NCBI GenBank assembly: GCA_016223245.1
Contig: JACRPL010000009.1
Span: 21,825-85,824 of the forward strand
DNA length: 64,000 nucleotides
DNA from: Candidatus Saganbacteria bacterium
GTDB lineage: Bacteria > Margulisbacteria > WOR-1 > XYC2-FULL-46-14 > XYC2-FULL-37-10
Direction of reading: 5' to 3'
Shown here: positions 36,245 through 47,308 of the stretch, in pieces
How the letters are laid out: every line of letters starts with the position of its first letter
Numbering within the stretch: the stretch's first letter is position 1
Notes under the pieces: generated by a model
Told to the model about the DNA's origin: nothing
Database searches by the model: none
What the model saw: only the letters and a program-made list of their open reading frames with translations
Translations under genes and position numbers: made by a program

Positions 36245-38115
36245 TCCGTCCCGTCTTCGATTTCGGTTGTTTTAAACATTAGAAGCTCGCTGTATGCAGC
36301 TTTTGCAAGCGTCTTCCATGTTTTGTGCTTTGTTTCGTAATATTCGATCGCGATGAGTCCGTTCTTCAAGTCGCGAAGCACAAGGAACTGGTAATCGGAT
36401 AATACGTATACTCCAAAATATCCCGACATCTTGAATTTTGCCGGACCCTTAATCGCAAAACCCGTCTTCTTCAGTATCAGTTCCCGTATCTCTGCGAAGC
36501 TTCGCATCTTTGCCGTTTTAATTGATTTGTACTTCCTGTGTTTTTTCTTGTGTTTTGTTTTAACGTTTTTGGCGATTTTTTGGGGTGGGGGAGGCTCTTC
36601 TATTTCAGGCATAGCATGAGCTAAGGGAGTTGTCCTATAAACCAAGTATTTGTAATCCGCTTTCTCGCCGCCAAAATAAACCGTGAAAACGATATTGTTT
36701 TCTCCTATGTTGAGCGGGATCGACTTTTCAAAAACCAGGTCGGTTGAAAGGGGCAGCCCCTCGCCGTTCAACTGTACCGCATTCGCATCGCCCATAAGCC
36801 TTCCTTTTATTGCGACCTGCTGGGCGTCAACCGAAAAATTATTAAAAATATTCAAGTTTGCAAAGGGATTTACCGGCGGTTTTTTCCTAAGAACGCTTAT
36901 CGATTTATAGATATGTTCGGCTTCATAAATGCTTTCAATGGTTATTAAATTTGGCCCGGGCTCCAAGCTGTAAAGATATTTAAATGTTAAGCCGGGATCG
37001 ATTATGGCAGGCTTTTTATTTATATTAATCGCAATGTCCCTTTTGGCGATGCCTGTCACTTCAACAGTTTTCTGGTATGTCTCAAAATTGTCCGCTGGAA
37101 GAAGATTTTCAATCGGGTTTGGCAGGAAAAACCATTTTTCCGGCAGGTAAAAGATATTAAAATATGTAGAATTATTTAAGGTTACAGGGTCAACGCCCGT
37201 TAACAAATTTATTCCCCATCCTTCCGCTTTATATCCAAGGCCGAAATAAGAATAATTTTGGGCGGCGTTTAAGGATTTTATCCCGCCTCTTAAAAAGATA
37301 TTGTTTTGGAAGGCATATTCGAGGCCAGCGCTTGTAATTGAACGGTTGAAATTTGCGTATTTTTCAAAATCACCCGAAAGGAGCAATTCATGTCCTTCGG
37401 CATAGATTGGCGAATATAAATCCCCGATTATTTTTGCGGCCGTCCCTATTCTAATATAAGCGGGGATGCCTTCTTTGCCTGATATGCCTGTCCATGTGAT
37501 TACTCCTCCGCCAAGCGCTCCGTTCGGAAGGATATTGTGCCCGGAAACCCCGGCCGAAAGCCATCTTAGGATTTTTGCATAGATGCCGGCATCAATGTCA
37601 TATCCGGAACCTGTTTTGTCCACACTTCCTGTTTCGCTGAAATTTTGGTTCAGCAAATATTTTAAAGAGGCGCCTATCCCTATATTGCTTGAGATATCTT
37701 CTGGGAAAAATGGGACGGAGCTTAATTTTGAACTGAAAGCTAGAACGATCGTGCTTCCAGAGGTTTGGACAGTAGTCCCATTTGATGTCAAAAGCCCTTG
37801 ATACATGTTCGAAGCGAAAGATAGCCCGATTGACATGTTGTTGCCCAAAGGATAGGCTTGGGAGGCCGAAATATTGTTCAAATCCTTCAGATCAACCGAA
37901 ATTCCCTTCGCCCAAGGAAGACAAGCCGGGTTGTAAAATTGGGAATCGATATCGGGAACCGCGGTCATCGCTCCGCCTAATGATATTGCGCGGCTTGAAA
38001 TGTCCATCTTGAGCGGCGTTATTCCGATCGGATAGAGGTTGGCAAATGCCTTGGGGATAATGACCAATGACCAACTCCCTATGACCAACAATGTAAATAT
38101 TAAATATTTTTTCAT
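36241..38115 (-). CDS. PorV/FadL-like outer membrane barrel with Ig-like C-terminal domains
   Basis: 624 residues from ATG 38115, where a signal peptide begins (KKYLIFTLLVIGSWSLVI); the longer frame would read into a palindrome. Residues ~25-360 show SSRAISLGGAMTAVPDIDSQ and YNPACLPW, hallmarks of PorV/UPF0164 barrels, then many alternating strands. Two beta-sandwich segments (~365-440, ~450-540), a Pro-rich linker, a Lys/His-rich stretch near 555-575 and a final alpha/beta domain follow. Likely an outer-membrane protein with a periplasmic or surface tail. A promoter ends about 13 bases before the ATG. Function unknown. Confidence 0.7.
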   Translation of the reverse strand: MKKYLIFTLLVIGSWSLVIIPKAFANLYPIGITPLKMDISSRAISLGGAMTAVPDIDSQFYNPACLPWAKGISVDLKDLNNISASQAYPLGNNMSIGLSFASNMYQGLLTSNGTTVQTSGSTIVLAFSSKLSSVPFFPEDISSNIGIGASLKYLLNQNFSETGSVDKTGSGYDIDAGIYAKILRWLSAGVSGHNILPNGALGGGVITWTGISGKEGIPAYIRIGTAAKIIGDLYSPIYAEGHELLLSGDFEKYANFNRSITSAGLEYAFQNNIFLRGGIKSLNAAQNYSYFGLGYKAEGWGINLLTGVDPVTLNNSTYFNIFYLPEKWFFLPNPIENLLPADNFETYQKTVEVTGIAKRDIAININKKPAIIDPGLTFKYLYSLEPGPNLITIESIYEAEHIYKSISVLRKKPPVNPFANLNIFNNFSVDAQQVAIKGRLMGDANAVQLNGEGLPLSTDLVFEKSIPLNIGENNIVFTVYFGGEKADYKYLVYRTTPLAHAMPEIEEPPPPQKIAKNVKTKHKKKHRKYKSIKTAKMRSFAEIRELILKKTGFAIKGPAKFKMSGYFGVYVLSDYQFLVLRDLKNGLIAIEYYETKHKTWKTLAKAAYSELLMFKTTEIEDGTE

Positions 38116-38134
38116 TATGATCTTTATTGCCTTA

Positions 38135-38162
38135 AGTATAGGAAATTCCATGCATAAGTCAA
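38135..38162 (-). promoter_or_regulatory. Promoter TTGACT-N16-TATACT for the barrel protein
   Basis: Minus strand: TTGACT (38162-38157), TATACT (38140-38135). Transcript start near 38128, a leader of about 13 bases. Confidence 0.65.
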
Positions 38163-38170
38163 ACACATTT

Positions 38171-38262
38171 TTCTGGAAACCTGCGAGTAAACCCTGCCTG
38201 CCGGCAGGCACGGTTCGCGGTTTCCAGAAAGTGAAGCCGAGACGTTTAGTCTCAGGCTCACT
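38171..38262. repeat. Family A palindromic element, copy 3, plus adjacent hairpin
   Basis: TTCTGGAAACC pairs with GGTTTCCAGAA around GCGAG/TTCGC and the TGCCTGCCGGCAGGCA core (38171-38229). A second hairpin follows (38231-38262), stem GTGA.GCC..GAGAC/GTCTC..GGC.CAC with loop CGTTTAG at its tip, the same arrangement as at 23320-23402. Sits between the barrel gene and the atp operon. Confidence 0.85.
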
Positions 38263-38279
38263 AGGAGCTTTTTTCTGCT

Positions 38280-38307
38280 TTGAATTTAAAATGATCCATT
38301 GTATAAT
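38280..38307 (+). promoter_or_regulatory. Promoter of the ATP synthase operon
   Basis: TTGAAT (38280-38285) and TATAAT (38302-38307), spacer 16. The predicted start coincides with the GTG of atpI at 38314, implying a leaderless first gene. Confidence 0.7.
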
Positions 38308-38313
38308 AAATCA

Positions 38314-38508
38314 GTGAAAAGAACCGATCTTATGCAAGGTGCCTCACTTGGCCTTGAGCTTGCGGTTTCTGTGGTCCTTCTGGCCTTTGTAGGCTACAAG
38401 GTTGATGAGTTCTTAAAAACAACCCCCTGGGGAATATTTGTAGGGGTAGTACTGGGCTCAATTGTCGGAATGTGGAATATTTATAAGGAAGCAAACAATA
38501 TAAAATGA
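38314..38508 (+). CDS. atpI: ATP synthase accessory protein AtpI/AtpQ-like
   Basis: 64 residues, two membrane helices. GYKVDEFLKTTPWGIFVGVV with a later G-x-W-N-I-Y-K is the small AtpI-family pattern, thought to help c-ring assembly or Mg2+ supply. GTG at 38314 falls on the predicted transcript start, and an ATG at 38332 inside is the alternative; neither has a ribosome site. First gene of the operon; its stop overlaps the atpB start. Confidence 0.75.
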   Translation: MKRTDLMQGASLGLELAVSVVLLAFVGYKVDEFLKTTPWGIFVGVVLGSIVGMWNIYKEANNIK

Positions 38509-39256
38509 GCGCGACAGAATCGCACGGGCAAATGAATACGATCGAACATTTGGCGGCAAAAGATGTCTTTCCTTTGCACGCATTTGGCGTCGATATTTCG
38601 ATAACTAACCAGATACTGGTTATGTGGGGGGCGATGTTCCTAATAATTCTTTTTTTCTTTATCGCCAGCCGCAAAGTAAAAAGCATCCCGCACAAAGTCC
38701 AGAATTTCGCGGAAATATATTTAACGGTGTTGTGGGAACCGCTTGAGCCGTCACTCGGCGATAAAAAATGGCTCCCTTTTTTCTGTGCTATATTTTCTTT
38801 GATCTTTTTCTGTAATCTATTGGGGGCGATCCCCGGTGCCACGCCGCCAACCGCAAACATAAACTTTACCGCATCTTTAGCTTTTGTCGTATTTTTGGCG
38901 ACGCATATCGTAGGCGTTTACAAGCATGGGACCCAAAAATATTTATTGTCCTTGGCGCCATCAGGCATTCCTCTTCCTATACTTATCTTTCTTTTTCCGA
39001 TCGAGATCGTTGGCCAGCTTGTAAGGCCGTTCTCCCTTGCGATCAGGCTTTTTGCCAACCTTTTCGCGGGACATGTGGTAATGTTAAGCATTGTAGGGTT
39101 GATCTTTGTATTTAAGTCGTATTGGATCATCCCTGGGTCACTATTCGGGAATTTAATTATTTCTTTGTTTGAAGTATTCGTTGCTTTTATACAAGCATTT
39201 ATTTTTACTTTTTTGTCGGCTTTTTATATCGGTTCAGCTCTTAAGACGGAACATTG

Positions 39257-39257
<1 letters not shown>
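38505..39257 (+). CDS. atpB: F-type ATP synthase subunit a
   Basis: 250 residues, about six membrane helices. The essential Arg is present in RPFSLAIRLFANLFAGH, preceded by FPIEIVGQL, so the proton half-channels should be functional. GAIPGATPPTANINFTASLA is the conserved helix 3-4 region. Start overlaps the atpI stop by four bases. Subunit a works with the c ring to convert proton flow into rotation. Confidence 0.94.
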
Positions 39258-39570
<313 letters not shown>

Positions 39571-39572
39571 TA

Positions 39573-39621
39573 GGAACCGCGAGCCGTGCCTGCCGGCAGG
39601 CAGGGTTTACTCGCAGGTTCC
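39573..39621. repeat. Family A palindromic element, copy 4 (atpE-atpF gap)
   Basis: 49 bp with GGAACC/GGTTCC ends, GCGAG/CTCGC arms and TGCCTGCCGGCAGGCA core. Same sequence and orientation as the copy inside ybeY. No terminator-like U-tract. Confidence 0.9.
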
Positions 39622-39642
39622 CCTTAAAAAAGGGTATAAATT

Positions 39643-40128
39643 ATGTTGGAATTTGAACCGGGTCTTATTATTTGGACGACGGTATCGTTCGCGATATTAG
39701 TCGCCCTGTTATACAAATTGCTCCTGCCTCCTTTGCTCGATATTATCGAAAAAAGGGAGGCGCAGATAAGATCTTCTTTGGAGGAAGCGGTGAAAGCGCA
39801 AGCCAATGCCGAAAACATGATCCTCGAGTATAAGAAGAAAATGGACGAGGCCTTCAAGGCTGCCGACCAGATAATCGAGAAGTCTAAAGGCGAGTCGCAG
39901 ATCTTATTGAAAGAAGCCGAAGATAGGGCTAAAAAAGAAGCCCAATCGATCATGGACCAAGCACGGTCCGAGATCGAGGCTTCTAAAAATAAGATGCTCA
40001 AAGAGATAAAAGAAGTTGGCGCGGACCTTATAGTCCAGGCGGCGAGCCGCGTTCTTGGCCGTGAAGTCAAAAAGGCCGATAATGAAAGAATGATCATGGA
40101 GACAATTGGTGAAGCAAAGAACATTTGA
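39643..40128 (+). CDS. atpF: F-type ATP synthase subunit b
   Basis: 161 residues. One N-terminal membrane helix (IIWTTVSFAILVALLYKLLL) then a long charged helix with LLDIIEKREAQIRSSLEEA, forming the peripheral stalk that holds F1 to subunit a. Only one b gene is present, so a homodimer is expected. ATG at 39643 after GGG-rich sequence; the end overlaps atpH by about 20 bases. Confidence 0.92.
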   Translation: MLEFEPGLIIWTTVSFAILVALLYKLLLPPLLDIIEKREAQIRSSLEEAVKAQANAENMILEYKKKMDEAFKAADQIIEKSKGESQILLKEAEDRAKKEAQSIMDQARSEIEASKNKMLKEIKEVGADLIVQAASRVLGREVKKADNERMIMETIGEAKNI

Positions 40129-40645
40129 GATAGATCTCGAAAAGCTATACGAAGTCGCGAAAAAAAACAATGAGCAAAGGTTGATCGAAGACGATCTTTA
40201 TTCGTTCAAGAAAATTCTCGACGGCAATTACGGCGCGAAATTGCTGTTTGAAGATATCTCGATCGATCGGGAGAATAGGAAAAAATTTGTCGGCGAGATA
40301 TTTAAGCCAAAGAGCAAAATGTTCATAAGTTTCATCGATCTACTGATAGAAAACGAAGAAATGGACATATTTTCAAGCGTATCAGAAAAATATACGAGAT
40401 TTTTGGCGGAAAAAGAGGATTTGGATCTTGCCGAATTGATATTGTCCGAAAATGCAGCCCCTGCGATCTTAGGGCAAATAGAGAAATTTGTCGCAAATAA
40501 AGAAACAGGTAAGCGTTTGGATTTTAAAGTAAGAATAGACCCTTCAATTTTAGGAGGGTATATTGTTAAGAAAATAGACGGGACGGTCATCGACGCGAGC
40601 TTAAAAGGCCGGCTGGATCAATTAAAAAGAGGGATACAAAAATGA
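40106..40645 (+). CDS. atpH: F-type ATP synthase subunit delta
   Basis: 179 residues. Helical N-terminal domain and a C-terminal segment [20 protein letters not shown] that is the family signature, connecting the stalk to the top of F1. The start is a non-ATG codon: TTG 40106 or GTG 40109. GGAG at 40098-40101 favours the GTG slightly. Both lie inside atpF, so the genes are translationally coupled. Confidence 0.9.
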   Translation: MVKQRTFEIDLEKLYEVAKKNNEQRLIEDDLYSFKKILDGNYGAKLLFEDISIDRENRKKFVGEIFKPKSKMFISFIDLLIENEEMDIFSSVSEKYTRFLAEKEDLDLAELILSENAAPAILGQIEKFVANKETGKRLDFKVRIDPSILGGYIVKKIDGTVIDASLKGRLDQLKRGIQK

Positions 40646-42147
40646 ATGAAAAAGGGAATATTTCGGACATAATCAAAAAAAGGATAATGGATTTTGAATC
40701 CACCGTCAAAGTCGAGCAGATAGGGAAGGTCGTCGAATCCGGGGACGGGATCGCGCGCATCAAAGGTCTTCCGCAGGCTTTGGCCGGCGGTATGATCGAA
40801 TTCCCGAATGATGTATTTGGGTTGGTACTTAACTTGGAGCGGGACGAAATAGTCGCGGTAATACTTGGCGCACACACGGCAGTTAAAGAAGGCTCTTGGG
40901 CTAAAGTTACGGGCCGCGTCATGCAAGTTCCGGTAGGTGAAGAACTGATCGGCCGTGTTGTTAACGGCGTTGGCGTTCCGGTCGACGGCAAGGGCGATAT
41001 AAAAACAGATAAATTCCGACCGATCGAGCGATTGGCGCCTCAAGTCATCGAGAGAACTCCGGTTGTAAATCCTTTGCAGACAGGTATTAAAGTCGTTGAC
41101 GCTTTGGTCCCCATTGGACGAGGCCAAAGGGAATTGATAATCGGCGACAGATCGACCGGCAAGACAACTCTTTTGATCGATACTATTTTAAATCAAAAAA
41201 CCGAGAACGTTATTTGTATCTATGTATCGATCGGGCAGAAAACATCTTCTGTCTTGCAGATAATCGAAAAGTTGAAGCAAGAAGGAGCGATGGATTACAC
41301 GATCGTAGTAACCGCTCCTGCATCCGATCCGGCAGCTCTTCAGTATCTAGCGCCATTCACCGGATGCGCTATGGCCGAAGAATTTATGTACAACGGAAAA
41401 GATGTTCTTGTGATCTATGATGATCTTACAAAACACGCGCAATCCTATCGAATGATCTCAATTCTTTTACGAAGGCCTCCCGGACGCGAAGCGTATCCCG
41501 GAGATGTTTTCTATCTCCATTCAAGATTGCTTGAGCGCGCGGCAAAACTATCCGACAAACTTGGCGGCGGATCAATGACGGCTCTTCCTGTTATCGAAAC
41601 ACAGCTTGGCGACGTATCGGCGTATATTCCGACAAACGTAATATCAATTACCGACGGCCAGATATTCTTGATATCCGACCTATTTAACGCGGGCATTCGT
41701 CCTGCAGTCAATGCCGGCGTATCAGTATCTCGCGTGGGCGGCGCCGCACAATCAAAAGCTATGAGAAAAGTAGCCGGAACTTTGAGGATCGATCTTGCCC
41801 AATATAGGGAAAAAGTCCAGTTCTCATTATTCTCCGAGGATATCGACAAAGAAACTAAAGCCCAGCTTCTTCGAGGACAGGTAGTGACGGAAGTTTTGAA
41901 GCAGGGAAAGCACCAGCCGATGCATTTCGTCGATCAAGTCCTTATATTGTTCGCGGCTGTTAATGGCTTTTTAGATGAAATTCCTATCCCTAAGATCAAA
42001 ACATTCGAAAAAGACTTCTTGAACTTTATGAAACATTCATATCCTCAAATAATCGATGATATCAAGAAGTCAAACGATATCACAAAAGAGACAAACGCCA
42101 AATTGAAGGAAGCTATCACAAAATTCAAGGAAGGTTTTAATGTCTGA
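40642..42147 (+). CDS. atpA: F-type ATP synthase subunit alpha
   Basis: 501 residues, full length. P-loop reads GDRSTGKTT, where most relatives have G-D-R-Q-T-G-K-T. The arginine finger region and the family motif [20 protein letters not shown] are intact. It forms the hexamer with beta and holds non-catalytic nucleotide. Overlaps atpH by four bases and atpG by eight. Confidence 0.96.
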   Translation: MNEKGNISDIIKKRIMDFESTVKVEQIGKVVESGDGIARIKGLPQALAGGMIEFPNDVFGLVLNLERDEIVAVILGAHTAVKEGSWAKVTGRVMQVPVGEELIGRVVNGVGVPVDGKGDIKTDKFRPIERLAPQVIERTPVVNPLQTGIKVVDALVPIGRGQRELIIGDRSTGKTTLLIDTILNQKTENVICIYVSIGQKTSSVLQIIEKLKQEGAMDYTIVVTAPASDPAALQYLAPFTGCAMAEEFMYNGKDVLVIYDDLTKHAQSYRMISILLRRPPGREAYPGDVFYLHSRLLERAAKLSDKLGGGSMTALPVIETQLGDVSAYIPTNVISITDGQIFLISDLFNAGIRPAVNAGVSVSRVGGAAQSKAMRKVAGTLRIDLAQYREKVQFSLFSEDIDKETKAQLLRGQVVTEVLKQGKHQPMHFVDQVLILFAAVNGFLDEIPIPKIKTFEKDFLNFMKHSYPQIIDDIKKSNDITKETNAKLKEAITKFKEGFNV

Positions 42148-42967
42148 CGTTTTAGCCCTAAAGAACAGGCATAAGACCATTAAGAGCTTGGATTCGGTCA
42201 TGAGCGCGATCATGCTCATTACAGCGGCAAAGCTCCACAAAGCGAAGATCCACCATTTGCATACCGCAAGCTATGCGGAAGCCGTAAAAGAGATGGCCGA
42301 AGCCGTAATTTCAGGCAGTGAAACAGATAAAAAATCAAATGAAGTACTTGTTATTGCAATTGGGACCAATAAAGGGTTTTGCGGCAACTTTAACGACAAG
42401 ATAGTCAATTCTCTTTTGTCTTTTAAGGCGCAGACTACGAAAAATATCTCGTTGTTCATTCTGGGAAAAAATCTCCGCAAACTATCCCGAAAAGGATTTG
42501 ATGTTTTTTCCGAAGACTTTGATGTGATAAAAAATTCAAGCTTTGAGAATTTGGCGGCGGCCGCAAAAATCATTTTAAAATGGCATGAAGAAAAAAAAGG
42601 CGAAGTCCACATTGCATATAATGAATTCGTATCGATCCTTTCACAGAAGCCAAAAATAATAAAAATACTTCCGTTTAGGGGATCGGGGGAGCCGTCCGAT
42701 CAATATGTTGTTGAGCCTAGCCGCGATGAAATAAAAGATTCTTTGCTTAACCATTATTTGATATCGATCCTATGCAAATGCATAGTCGAGTCGGAGCTTG
42801 GCGAACTTAATGCAAGGATGGTAATTGTTAAAGGCGCAACGGACAGCGCTAAAGACCTTATCTCCGAGCTAAGTATCAGGATAAATAAAGCAAGACAGGC
42901 AATGATCACATCGGAGCTCACGGAAATCACGAGCTCTTTTGAATCTCTAAAAGGGGGAGAAGAATAG
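42140..42967 (+). CDS. atpG: F-type ATP synthase subunit gamma
   Basis: 275 residues, the rotor shaft. Coiled-coil N-terminus ([20 protein letters not shown]) and C-terminus ([20 protein letters not shown]) with the central Rossmann-like part [20 protein letters not shown]. No redox Cys insert of chloroplast type. Starts inside the atpA end. Confidence 0.93.
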   Translation: MSDVLALKNRHKTIKSLDSVMSAIMLITAAKLHKAKIHHLHTASYAEAVKEMAEAVISGSETDKKSNEVLVIAIGTNKGFCGNFNDKIVNSLLSFKAQTTKNISLFILGKNLRKLSRKGFDVFSEDFDVIKNSSFENLAAAAKIILKWHEEKKGEVHIAYNEFVSILSQKPKIIKILPFRGSGEPSDQYVVEPSRDEIKDSLLNHYLISILCKCIVESELGELNARMVIVKGATDSAKDLISELSIRINKARQAMITSELTEITSSFESLKGGEE

Positions 42968-44593
<1,626 letters not shown>

Positions 44594-44610
<17 letters not shown>

Positions 44611-45142
44611 CTCTCTTTATCTGCTCAACGCCGTTAGAGTTTACTTTAACATGATCAAAGTCTCTTCTTTTTCTTAGAAGCTCGTATTGCCTAAGGTTTT
44701 CTTTCTTATAGTGGACGAAATCATAATCCTTGACATCATATTTTGTCGCAAGTAAATGGGCAAATAACTCTTCCGCTCTTAAGTTTGTCCTTCCTTCGAT
44801 CTTTTGTCTTTTGACTTTGAATTTATCTTTTTTAAGGGCTTCTTCCGTTAAGTCAAAAGTATTTCCTTGGCATATATGGAATTCGGTTTCTTTTTTGTTT
44901 GCGTTGAATTTTCTTCCACCTTCGTGGACGATCTTTGCGACCTCTTGTTTTACGCTTTTTGTCCGTCTTATTTTATCTTTTATCGCGAAAATCTTTAGGG
45001 ATACTTCCCTGTAATAATCGTTCAATCCATCGGTTACAAGGATTATCATCCCGCCATATAAAGAACCGGCCCCAGAATCATCGACTTCCAGTACTTTTGG
45101 CGCCGGTTTTCTTTTGAAAAATATTGAAAAAAAATTGAACAT
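44594..45142 (-). CDS. Unknown protein convergent with atpC
   Basis: 182 residues. Begins with a basic amphipathic start (MFNFFSIFFKRKPAPK), then GGMIILVTDGLNDYYREVSL, a Lys-rich helical centre and a charged tail; no membrane segments after the first ten residues. The strand pattern near GGMIILVTDGLND might suggest a Rossmann or RNase H-like fold, but this is a guess. It overlaps the atpC 3' end on the opposite strand by 17 bases. I recognise no family. Confidence 0.6.
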
Positions 45143-45326
45143 GTAGATATTATATCATTTAAGTAAATAGTGTATCAGGATATCAGTGGGAAGATTATCA
45201 GATGATCAGGGCAACAGGCCCGAAACCTGATCCTAATCCCAATCCTGATCCTCTGTTGTCCCGATAACTTTTATTAATACTTCCAAATCAATACCGCTTA
45301 TGGTAAGATTTTTTATAGGAGAAAAT

Positions 45327-45638
45327 ATGTTAAGCCAAGAAAAAATCAAAGAAATAGCCGAAACAATTAAAATAAAAGCTAATCCAAATAAGATATATCT
45401 TTTTGGAAGTTATGCATTGGGCAAAGCCACCAATTCAAGCGATCTTGATATCCTTGTCATCGATGATTCAAATCGAGATAAAAAAGCTTTGGCCTTAGAG
45501 ATCAGCAAATCCCTTTTCCCAAGGGATTTTGGCCTTGATCTACTGGTAACTTCATCAAAAGGATTAAAGGCAAAAAGCGGGCTGAATTTTTGGCGGGAAA
45601 TAACCATTAAAAGCAAAAAACTTTATGAACGAAATTGA
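45327..45638 (+). CDS. MNT-type minimal nucleotidyltransferase
   Basis: 103 residues from ATG 45327 (AGGAG upstream). IYLFGSYALGKATNSSDLDI gives the G-S-x-x-x-G helix and the first metal-binding Asp pair, with the third Asp in FGLDLLVTS. Of the MNT family that forms HEPN/MNT toxin-antitoxin pairs, where MNT AMPylates and silences the HEPN RNase. The following frame is a truncated HEPN domain, so the pair is probably broken. Confidence 0.82.
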   Translation: MLSQEKIKEIAETIKIKANPNKIYLFGSYALGKATNSSDLDILVIDDSNRDKKALALEISKSLFPRDFGLDLLVTSSKGLKAKSGLNFWREITIKSKKLYERN

Positions 45639-45786
45639 TATAAAAGAATGGCTTGTACTTGCTTCCCATGATGCCGACACTGCAGATCTATTGATCAAAG
45701 AAAAGGGCCATGCCGATATTATTATTTATTTTGCGGTTTACAATAAATTTTGCCGTATCAGCAAAATTGTTCATAAGCTTATTTAA
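45625..45786 (+). pseudogene. Truncated HEPN-domain protein
   Basis: 53 codons overlapping the MNT stop by 14 bases. EIDIKEWLVLASHDADTADL and HADIIIYFAV are the standard start of HEPN proteins of about 130 residues, whose R-x4-6-H catalytic motif lies further on. Here the frame diverges after ~40 residues and stops at 45786. The next 200 bases hold no recognisable rest of the domain. The toxin is therefore almost certainly inactive. Confidence 0.6.
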
Positions 45787-45984
45787 CTGCCCCAATTTAA
45801 CATCGTGGCAGGCAAACAACTCGATCATGCAGCTTTTCGTGTATTCACAAGGGAAAAACATGGGAGTGTACGAATTATAGATTCCGCCCGCCGATCTGCC
45901 GCAATTACCCGATTCTTGATTACTTCGAGAGACCTGCTTTTATAAATGGCTGCGGGTATAAAATTGATCAGCTAAAAACTTAGA

Positions 45985-46635
45985 TCATTCAATAATGTTC
46001 GGCCTAAGCTCTTCAGCCTGGTCGGAAAAAAAGTGTTTTAATTCTTCAATAGTTATCTGCTTGATCATTTTGGGCAAAGCTACGATCCTTTTGACCTTTG
46101 CGAGTTCTCCGCCCAGAAATAGGCTGCTTATTTTGACCGCAAATTTTTTCTCAGCGTCTTTACGGATATTCTCCAATTTCGATGTTTTTAAGATAAAATA
46201 AAGGTCGACGAAATCTTTGGGATCAAACCTGTCCAAAAGCGCCATTAACTTGTTGGCCGATATATCGCGCAAGCTGTCGATCTTTATACCGTCTTTTATT
46301 TCTGGCTTATTGAATTGCGCAAAAGGGTATCGACTGAATTCTACCTTAAGCTCTTCGCTTCCCATCTTGAAAAAAAAGAGATTTCTATCATACAATCGCT
46401 CAAATCGGACGGAAGCGGCTCCGATAGCAGTTTTCATTTTTTTCGCGAATCCGTGGAGGGATATCTTGTCCGGCTCGTCTGACGTGAAAAAATCCAGGTC
46501 ATCTGACAACCGATGGTTTAAATAATAGGCAGACAGCGCAGTTCCTCCGCTTAAATAAAAATTGGCCAAGTTCTGTTCCCGGCTTACGGCATCGATGAAT
46601 TTATTTTGGGAAGGGGTTAAAATGGCTTGTTCCAT
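45985..46635 (-). CDS. AbiEii/AbiGii-like nucleotidyltransferase, putative toxin
   Basis: 216 residues. LSGGTALSAYYLNHRLSDDL followed by DFF carries the Gly-Gly helix and acidic pair; ELKVEFSRYPF supplies the third strand, and DISANKLMALLDRFDPKDFV with DLYFIL is the AbiEii helix block. Only distantly similar to the copy at 9433. Starts inside a 67-residue gene, which is likely its antitoxin. Confidence 0.78.
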   Translation of the reverse strand: MEQAILTPSQNKFIDAVSREQNLANFYLSGGTALSAYYLNHRLSDDLDFFTSDEPDKISLHGFAKKMKTAIGAASVRFERLYDRNLFFFKMGSEELKVEFSRYPFAQFNKPEIKDGIKIDSLRDISANKLMALLDRFDPKDFVDLYFILKTSKLENIRKDAEKKFAVKISSLFLGGELAKVKRIVALPKMIKQITIEELKHFFSDQAEELRPNIIE

Positions 46636-46820
46636 AAAAGAAGCTCCAGAAAATCCCTGCGGTTATCGGGTATTTTTAGTTTTGTGAAATATTTCTTTAG
46701 AAGATCGCCGTTTATTTTCTCGCCTTCATTTGGCCCGAAGTTTATGATCCTCTCCAGTTGCCAAACAGGATCAGCTTTCGCCTGATTATCATATTCTTTT
46801 TTCGCATAATCCCAAGTCAT
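46617..46820 (-). CDS. Small partner of the nucleotidyltransferase, putative antitoxin
   Basis: 67 residues, charged and helical (MTWDYAKKEYDNQAKADPVW, then WQLERIINFGPNEGEKI and KKYFTKLKIPDNRRDFLELL). It overlaps the toxin start by 19 bases. Proteins of this size and position pair with AbiEii-type nucleotidyltransferases, but it has no evident DNA-binding motif. A promoter ends exactly at its start codon, implying a leaderless message. Confidence 0.65.
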   Translation of the reverse strand: MTWDYAKKEYDNQAKADPVWQLERIINFGPNEGEKINGDLLKKYFTKLKIPDNRRDFLELLLWNKPF

Positions 46821-46826
46821 GTAACA

Positions 46827-46855
46827 ATATTATCATGCGGTCAAGAAAAATACAA
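46827..46855 (-). promoter_or_regulatory. Promoter TTGTAT-N17-TAATAT
   Basis: Minus strand: TTGTAT (46855-46850), TAATAT (46832-46827), spacer 17. Predicted +1 at 46820 is the A of the start codon. Confidence 0.55.
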
Positions 46856-46923
46856 TTTAACATAAATCGAGAGATCGGATCAATTACTGGACAGTTTCGT
46901 TGCAAGCTGGTAACATAATTCCC

Positions 46924-47226
46924 ATGTTAATTATCTGGATCCAATTCATAATATGCGCGCTTGTTATTTTGTATGCGGGAGCAAATCTTTCCCGCTACGA
47001 CGACCTGTTCTATAAACAGGGCCCTATATTGGCAAATGTTTCCCAAAACCATGTTTTTACAGCTCTTTTGGCTATTGTTTTGACCAGTATTGCAGTGGTG
47101 GGTCTTATATTCCGTTCGGAAAAAAAATTATTCTGGAGGATTTCATGGGATTCTATAGCTATAATTCTGACTTATTTTATTAGCATTTATATTCTTTACC
47201 GGCTTGATGGGATTATCACAAAATAA
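46924..47226 (+). pseudogene. Internally deleted Na+/Ca2+ exchanger-family remnant
   Basis: About 100 codons from ATG 46924, three or four hydrophobic segments. The start (MLIIWIQFIICALVILYAGA, N-L-S-R-Y-D-D) matches the first helix of bacterial Na+/Ca2+ exchangers of the YrbG type (A-G-x-x-L-x-x-Y-G-D). It then jumps to YKQGPILANVSQNHVFTALL, which in that family lies more than 100 residues further on. Both alpha-repeat motifs that bind the ions are missing. Open frame, so it may be expressed, but it cannot be a normal exchanger. Confidence 0.45.
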
Positions 47227-47265
47227 TACAACCTCGCCAATAATCCTCATTTTTGCAAGTAATAT

Positions 47266-47294
47266 TTGAAATTTCACTCGCAACGGTTTATAAT
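47266..47294 (+). promoter_or_regulatory. Promoter TTGAAA-N17-TATAAT
   Basis: TTGAAA (47266-47271) and TATAAT (47289-47294), spacer 17, with a leader of about eight bases to the ATG at 47309. Probably drives the permease-carA-AlbA-carB run. Confidence 0.7.
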
Positions 47295-47308
47295 TAACAA
47301 ATATTATA

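Noticed and set aside
40642..42147. Na+-driven ATP synthase
   Set aside because: Subunit c lacks the Gln and Ser ligands of Na+ rings, so a proton ring is predicted.
45787..45984. A coding remnant after the truncated HEPN gene
   Set aside because: Short open frames exist but none resembles the missing HEPN part or has a start signal.
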